A program made the translations under genes and the position numbers. Positions 12,449 through 15,603 of a stretch of DNA of 15,603 nucleotides are shown piece by piece. The DNA lies in NCBI GenBank assembly GCA_934590505.1, contig CAKTPC010000041.1, positions 1 to 15,603 of the forward strand. Direction: 5' to 3'. Origin of the DNA: an uncultured Oscillospiraceae bacterium (GTDB lineage: Bacteria; Bacillota; Clostridia; Oscillospirales; Oscillospiraceae). The notes under the pieces are model-generated. The model made no database searches and was not told the origin of the DNA. It saw nothing but the letters and a program-made list of their open reading frames with translations. The first letter of the stretch is position 1. Every line of letters starts with the position of its first letter.

Positions 12449-13186
12449 ATGGGCGCGGCGCGTGTCATACTGGCGCTTTCTCTGCCGGGCGGCTATGCAC
12501 TGCCGATAGGCATGTGTGTGCTGCTGATGATCCTTGTGTTCATTGCGCTCTACCTGCTGTCGCTTGCACGGGCGCAGTCGGAGCGCGAGCTTCGTGCGCT
12601 GCTGCAGCGTGACCCGCGGCTGTATATCGAGCGGCTTGAGAATAACCGCCGGCTGAAGCACGTGTTCCGCCCGGCAGTGCTGCTGCTCTATAAGCTTGAG
12701 GGCTACATGAGCCTCGTCGACAACGGGAAGTGCCGAGAGCTTATCGCAAAGCTCGACGGCATGAAGCTCCAGCCGCGCGACAGGCTCCAGTTCTATCAGA
12801 CAAAGCTGTCCTTCTATGCCTACGCAGGGGACGGCGAACGGGCAAAGCAGACGCTCATACAGCTTGAGGACTTCCTGCATAAGTCAGGCGCGGACGAGGT
12901 CGACCAGTATAAGAAGCTGCTGCGTCAGGCGCGGCAGATCGTCGCGGTCTATGTCGATAAGGACATCTCTATGCTCCCAAAGCTCCAGCGTCAGGCTGCC
13001 GCGACGAAGGACGGAGCCGACCGCGGGCTGCTGCAATTTCGCATTGCAAAGCTCTCGCACTATGCCGGTGACGAGGATCAGGCCGAGGTCTATCTGAACC
13101 GTGCAGCTAAAAACTTGAAAAATACGGCATATTCGGTTATAATAGATTCCGCTCTTGAGGATCGCACTGTATTGGAGCGGTATTAG
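12449..13186 (+). CDS. Membrane-anchored helical-repeat protein of unknown function in the PTS operon
   Basis: I cannot name this 245-residue protein. One strong hydrophobic helix (about 16-40) is followed by a long soluble part made of paired helices. Segments such as QFYQTKLSFYAYAGDGERAKQTLIQLEDFL (114-143, shown in outline) and the similar FRIAKLSHYAGDEDQAEVYL (197-216) share an alternation of aromatic/small residues and a Y-AGD turn. That is the look of degenerate TPR units about 83 residues apart. A basic segment follows the membrane helix, so the helical part probably faces the cytosol. GGAGGAG in the EIIA 3' end precedes the ATG closely, and the genes are three bases apart. It sits between EIIA and HPr, where a scaffold or regulator of phosphotransfer is conceivable; this is conjecture. 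Its last 70 bases contain a strong promoter for the next gene. Confidence 0.8.
   Translation: MGAARVILALSLPGGYALPIGMCVLLMILVFIALYLLSLARAQSERELRALLQRDPRLYIERLENNRRLKHVFRPAVLLLYKLEGYMSLVDNGKCRELIAKLDGMKLQPRDRLQFYQTKLSFYAYAGDGERAKQTLIQLEDFLHKSGADEVDQYKKLLRQARQIVAVYVDKDISMLPKLQRQAAATKDGADRGLLQFRIAKLSHYAGDEDQAEVYLNRAAKNLKNTAYSVIIDSALEDRTVLERY
13115..13143 (+). promoter_or_regulatory. Internal sigma-A promoter for the HPr and RpiR genes
   Basis: TTGAAA (13115-13120), exactly 17 bases and a perfect TATAAT (13138-13143) lie inside the 3' end of the helical-protein gene, in a local AT-rich patch. The start site would be near 13150, about 50 bases before the HPr ATG. Confidence 0.75.
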
Positions 13187-13199
13187 ATAAGGAGAAAGT

Positions 13200-13463
13200 A
13201 TGGTTTCTTTTGAATATCTGATCAATGACGCGATGGGGCTCCACGCAAGGCCGGTCGGGCTTGTGGTCAAGGCCGTCAAACCTTATAAGGAGTCCGAGAT
13301 CACCATAGAGCATGACGGACAGACTGCCGATGCGAAGCGCATGTTCGCAGTCATGGCACTGCAGGTCAAACAGGGTGAGAAAATAACCGTAACCGTCAAG
13401 GGCGGCGCGGAGCAGGAGATTGCCGACGCTATCCTTGATATCTTCAAAACGGAGAAGCTCTGA
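13200..13463 (+). CDS. HPr-like phosphocarrier lacking the regulatory serine
   Basis: An 87-residue HPr-family protein. H15 in GLHARPV (13-19), with R17, is the site phosphorylated by Enzyme I, so it should be able to feed EIIA. The conserved regulatory serine of Firmicute HPr (Ser46, in the KSIMGVMSL context) is Arg47 here (AKRMFAVMAL). HPr kinase/phosphorylase therefore should not be able to modify it, and it should not serve as a CcpA corepressor. This is the reverse of Crh, which keeps Ser46 and loses His15. AAGGAG (13189-13194) is five bases before the ATG. It lies in the PTS operon with its own internal promoter, so it is probably a dedicated or specialised carrier rather than the housekeeping HPr, although no Enzyme I gene is in the window. 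Confidence 0.93.
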   Translation: MVSFEYLINDAMGLHARPVGLVVKAVKPYKESEITIEHDGQTADAKRMFAVMALQVKQGEKITVTVKGGAEQEIADAILDIFKTEKL

Positions 13464-13487
13464 GCCCTGGGAAGGGAGCCTTGGCGC

Positions 13488-14342
13488 ATGGCCAATATTC
13501 TGATCAAAATGGCGGAGATCAGGGACCTGACTCCGTCGGAGCGGCATGTTGTCGAATACGTCCTTGACCATTACAAGGAAGTATGCAGCATGGGCATCGT
13601 GGAGCTCGGGGAAAAGACCTTTACCTCAACGACGACCGTGAAGCGCTTCTGCCGGAAGCTCGGTGTCGACAGTTATACGGATTTCCGTATGCTGCTGTCC
13701 GCCGCGCAGGATAACTACGCCCACCGCAGCAACATGAACGAGGTGCAGTCACCCGTCAGCCGGTACGATTCCGTGACGGAGATACTCGAAAAGGTCTCCC
13801 AGCAGAACGCGCAGTCAATCCTCAAAACGCGCGAGATCATCGACGCGGAAGAGTTCATCGCTGTCGTGGACAAGATGGCCGCGGCAAAGCGCATCGACTT
13901 TTACGGGGTCGGCCCGTCAAACGTCGTCGCGCGGGATGCCCAGCTCAAGTGCGTCCGCCTGAAGATACAGTCCACCGCTCCGAGCGACAGGGTCTCCATG
14001 CTCACGAATGCCCAAGCCAATACTGAGGGCTGCCTTGCCTTCCTGATCTCCTACACCGGGGAGACGGAGGATATCATCGAAGTCGCGCAGACATTGCGCC
14101 GCCTGCATGTGACGACCGTCGCACTGACCTCGTCGACCAGCAACTCTCTTGCCGGCCAGTGCGACTATAAGCTGCGCGTGGATTCGAGCGAGAGCTGGGA
14201 CAGGCTCGGCGGCATGTCGAGCAGGATATCCACCTTGAGCATTATCGACACGCTCTTCACCGCACTGCTCAACACCAATTACGATCAGTACGTTCGCAAC
14301 ATGGCCGACACCTGTGTGGGCAACCGTGTCCGCGGGGAATAA
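13488..14342 (+). CDS. RpiR/MurR-family transcriptional regulator with SIS sensor domain
   Basis: A 284-residue regulator. The N-terminal RpiR-type helix-turn-helix (about 1-75) shows LTPSERHVVEYVLDH and the recognition region FTSTTTVKRFCRKLGVDSYTDF in outline (45-66). The C-terminal SIS domain (about 125-260) has DFYGVGPSN (137-145) and ISYTGETED (187-195), which bind a phosphosugar effector. It is the last gene of the PTS operon and most likely senses the phosphosugar made by this transporter, controlling the operon from the dyads around 8725-8816. The ribosome binding site (AGGGAG, 13473-13478) is moderate. It is co-transcribed with HPr from the internal promoter, which gives a way to keep regulator present when the main promoter is off. 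Confidence 0.92.
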   Translation: MANILIKMAEIRDLTPSERHVVEYVLDHYKEVCSMGIVELGEKTFTSTTTVKRFCRKLGVDSYTDFRMLLSAAQDNYAHRSNMNEVQSPVSRYDSVTEILEKVSQQNAQSILKTREIIDAEEFIAVVDKMAAAKRIDFYGVGPSNVVARDAQLKCVRLKIQSTAPSDRVSMLTNAQANTEGCLAFLISYTGETEDIIEVAQTLRRLHVTTVALTSSTSNSLAGQCDYKLRVDSSESWDRLGGMSSRISTLSIIDTLFTALLNTNYDQYVRNMADTCVGNRVRGE

Positions 14343-14360
14343 GAATAATTGAACATAAAG

Positions 14361-14406
14361 ACCCCCGAAGGAGCCGCGAATGATATTGCGGCTCCTTCGG
14401 GGGTTT
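14361..14406. terminator. Terminator closing the PTS operon
   Basis: A perfect 17-bp stem (14361-14377 with 14388-14404) and a 10-base loop lie 18 bases after the regulator stop. The T-run is short (TTT) on the plus strand and interrupted (CTTTATGTT) on the minus strand. Its position between convergent genes and its stability support a shared terminator. Confidence 0.8.
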
Positions 14407-14433
14407 GAATATATTGTGTGAGTGAACGGGCTA

Positions 14434-15582
14434 TCACATGAGGCTGTGGTAAAGACCGATGATCTCTTCAACGCTGGTGTCGCGCGGGTTGCCGGGACGG
14501 CAAGCGTCGGCGTAGGCGCTCTCTGCGAGGAACTGCACGTCCTCTTCCTTAACGATGCCCTTGAGGTCGGCGGGGATGCCGACGTCGGCGGAGAGCTTCT
14601 TGACCGCGTCGATAGCGGCCTGCCGGTACTGCTCCTGAGTCATTGCATCAACGCCCTCAACGCCCATCGCCTTGGCAAGAGCCTTGTACTTCTCGCCGGA
14701 GTATTCCTTGTTGTACTCAAGACCGGTTGGCAGGATGATAGCGCAGGCGACGCCGTGCGGGGTGTCATACAGCGCGGACAGGCCGTGCGCCATGCTGTGG
14801 ACAATGCCGAGGCCGACGTTGGAGAAGCCCATGCCGGCGATATACTGGCCGAGTGCCATACCCTTGCGCCCGTCGGGATCGTTCTTGACGGCGTCGCGCA
14901 GGTTGGAGGAGATGAGGCGGATCGCTTCGAGGTGGAACATATCGCTCATTTCCCATGCGCCCTTAGTGATGAGACCCTCAATGGCGTGGGTCAGTGCGTC
15001 CATGCCGGTGGCAGCAGTGAGCGGCGCAGGCATAGTAGACATCATGTCGGGGTCGACGACGGCGATCTCGGGTATGTCGTTAGTGTCGACGCAGACGAAC
15101 TTGCGCTTCTTCTCAACGTCGGTGATAACGTAGTTAATCGTGACCTCAGCTGCTGTGCCGGCAGTCGTCGGGACGGCGATGGTGAATACAGCGTGCTTCT
15201 TTGTGGGGGCGACGCCCTCAAGTGAGCGGACGTCAGCAAACTCGGGGTTGTTTATAATGACGCCGACGGCCTTCGCGGTATCCATGATGGAGCCTCCGCC
15301 GACGGCGACGATGCAGTCAGCACCGGCGTCCTTGAAAGCCTTGACGCCGTTCTGAACATTTTCGATGGTGGGGTTGGCCTTTATATCGGTGAAGAGAGCG
15401 TAATCAATACCGGCGGCCTTCATCGGGTCGAGGATCTTGTTGATCTCGCCGCTCTTGACAACATGCTTGCCGGAGCAGACAAGAGCCTTCTTGAAGCCGC
15501 GGGCGGAGAGCTCGGGACCGATCTCCTTGACAGCGCCGGAACCGTGGTAGGAAACAGTGTTGAGAACTATACGATTGACCAT
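14434..15582 (-). CDS. fucO: FucO-type lactaldehyde reductase, iron-containing alcohol dehydrogenase
   Basis: A 382-residue group III (iron-activated) alcohol dehydrogenase, the same length as E. coli FucO, which it resembles closely throughout: NNPEFADVRSLEG (111-123), PTTAGTAAEVTINYVITD (138-155), FVCVD and GQYIAGMGFSNVGLG. FucO reduces L-lactaldehyde to 1,2-propanediol with NADH during anaerobic fucose or rhamnose breakdown. The metal ligands D195, H199, H262 and H276 are all present, as is the nucleotide-binding GGGS (95-98). The ATG at 15582 has AAGGAAGG eight bases upstream, the same sequence context as the KamA-family gene's site. No aldolase, isomerase or kinase for fucose or rhamnose is in the window, so the physiological substrate could be another short aldehyde. 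It is convergent with the PTS operon and its promoter lies beyond the right edge. Confidence 0.93.
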   Translation of the reverse strand: MVNRIVLNTVSYHGSGAVKEIGPELSARGFKKALVCSGKHVVKSGEINKILDPMKAAGIDYALFTDIKANPTIENVQNGVKAFKDAGADCIVAVGGGSIMDTAKAVGVIINNPEFADVRSLEGVAPTKKHAVFTIAVPTTAGTAAEVTINYVITDVEKKRKFVCVDTNDIPEIAVVDPDMMSTMPAPLTAATGMDALTHAIEGLITKGAWEMSDMFHLEAIRLISSNLRDAVKNDPDGRKGMALGQYIAGMGFSNVGLGIVHSMAHGLSALYDTPHGVACAIILPTGLEYNKEYSGEKYKALAKAMGVEGVDAMTQEQYRQAAIDAVKKLSADVGIPADLKGIVKEEDVQFLAESAYADACRPGNPRDTSVEEIIGLYHSLM

Positions 15583-15603
15583 TGTGAAACCTTCCTTTCG
15601 ATT

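Noticed and set aside
11891..12880. A 329-codon antisense frame across EIIA and the helical protein
   Set aside because: It conflicts with tightly spaced, SD-bearing plus-strand genes and has an Arg/His/Leu-rich shadow composition.
1..15603. CRISPR array, tRNA, rRNA, transposase or integrase
   Set aside because: No regularly spaced direct repeats, cloverleaf genes or mobile-element proteins were seen on either strand.

Overview
The window looks like chromosomal DNA from a moderately GC-rich member of the Clostridia, most likely an Oscillospiraceae/Ruminococcaceae-type gut anaerobe. This is an inference from four things: strong AGGAGG-type ribosome binding sites, sigma-A promoters with 16-17 base spacing, gene families typical of that group (mannose-family PTS, CsoR/CopA, RpiR, KamA-family radical SAM protein), and a palindromic repeat near 6.2 kb of a kind I recall being scattered through those genomes. 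No rRNA, tRNA, CRISPR array, transposase or phage gene was seen. No stretch over 300 bases lacks a gene.

Left part (1-3.1 kb): the 3' end of a BrnQ branched-chain amino acid carrier and its terminator. Convergent to it is a KamA-family radical SAM/PLP aminomutase-like gene whose two usual lysine-binding aspartates are replaced. Divergent from that gene is a RidA-type imine deaminase with its own promoter and terminator.

Copper module (3.1-6.15 kb): a sigma-A promoter carrying two near-identical G/C-box dyads drives csoR and then copA. CopA has an N-terminal metal-binding domain and a second, CopZ-like domain fused at its C-terminus. A strong in-frame Shine-Dalgarno sequence and ATG sit exactly at the fusion joint, so the cell may also make free CopZ from the same message.

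Middle (6.15-8.65 kb): a dispersed palindromic repeat, then a secreted lipoprotein of the M3 oligoendopeptidase family. Convergent to it is a small two-helix membrane protein of unknown function.

PTS locus (8.7-14.4 kb): a well-formed promoter flanked by dyads starts an apparently self-contained mannose-family PTS operon: EIIB, EIIC, EIID, a UPF0309-type SIS phosphosugar-binding protein, EIIA, a membrane-anchored helical protein of unknown function, an HPr-like phosphocarrier and an RpiR-type regulator with a SIS sensor domain. The HPr keeps His15 but has Arg where the regulatory Ser46 should be. A near-consensus promoter inside the helical-protein gene can express HPr and the regulator separately. 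Two intergenic regions hold large GC-rich hairpins without T-tracts, which may set differential expression. A perfect 17-bp terminator hairpin ends the operon. No obvious catabolic enzyme other than the SIS protein is encoded, so the sugar is unknown.

Right end (14.4-15.6 kb): a convergent FucO-type lactaldehyde reductase (iron-containing alcohol dehydrogenase), complete, with its promoter outside the window. Whether it belongs functionally with the PTS is open.
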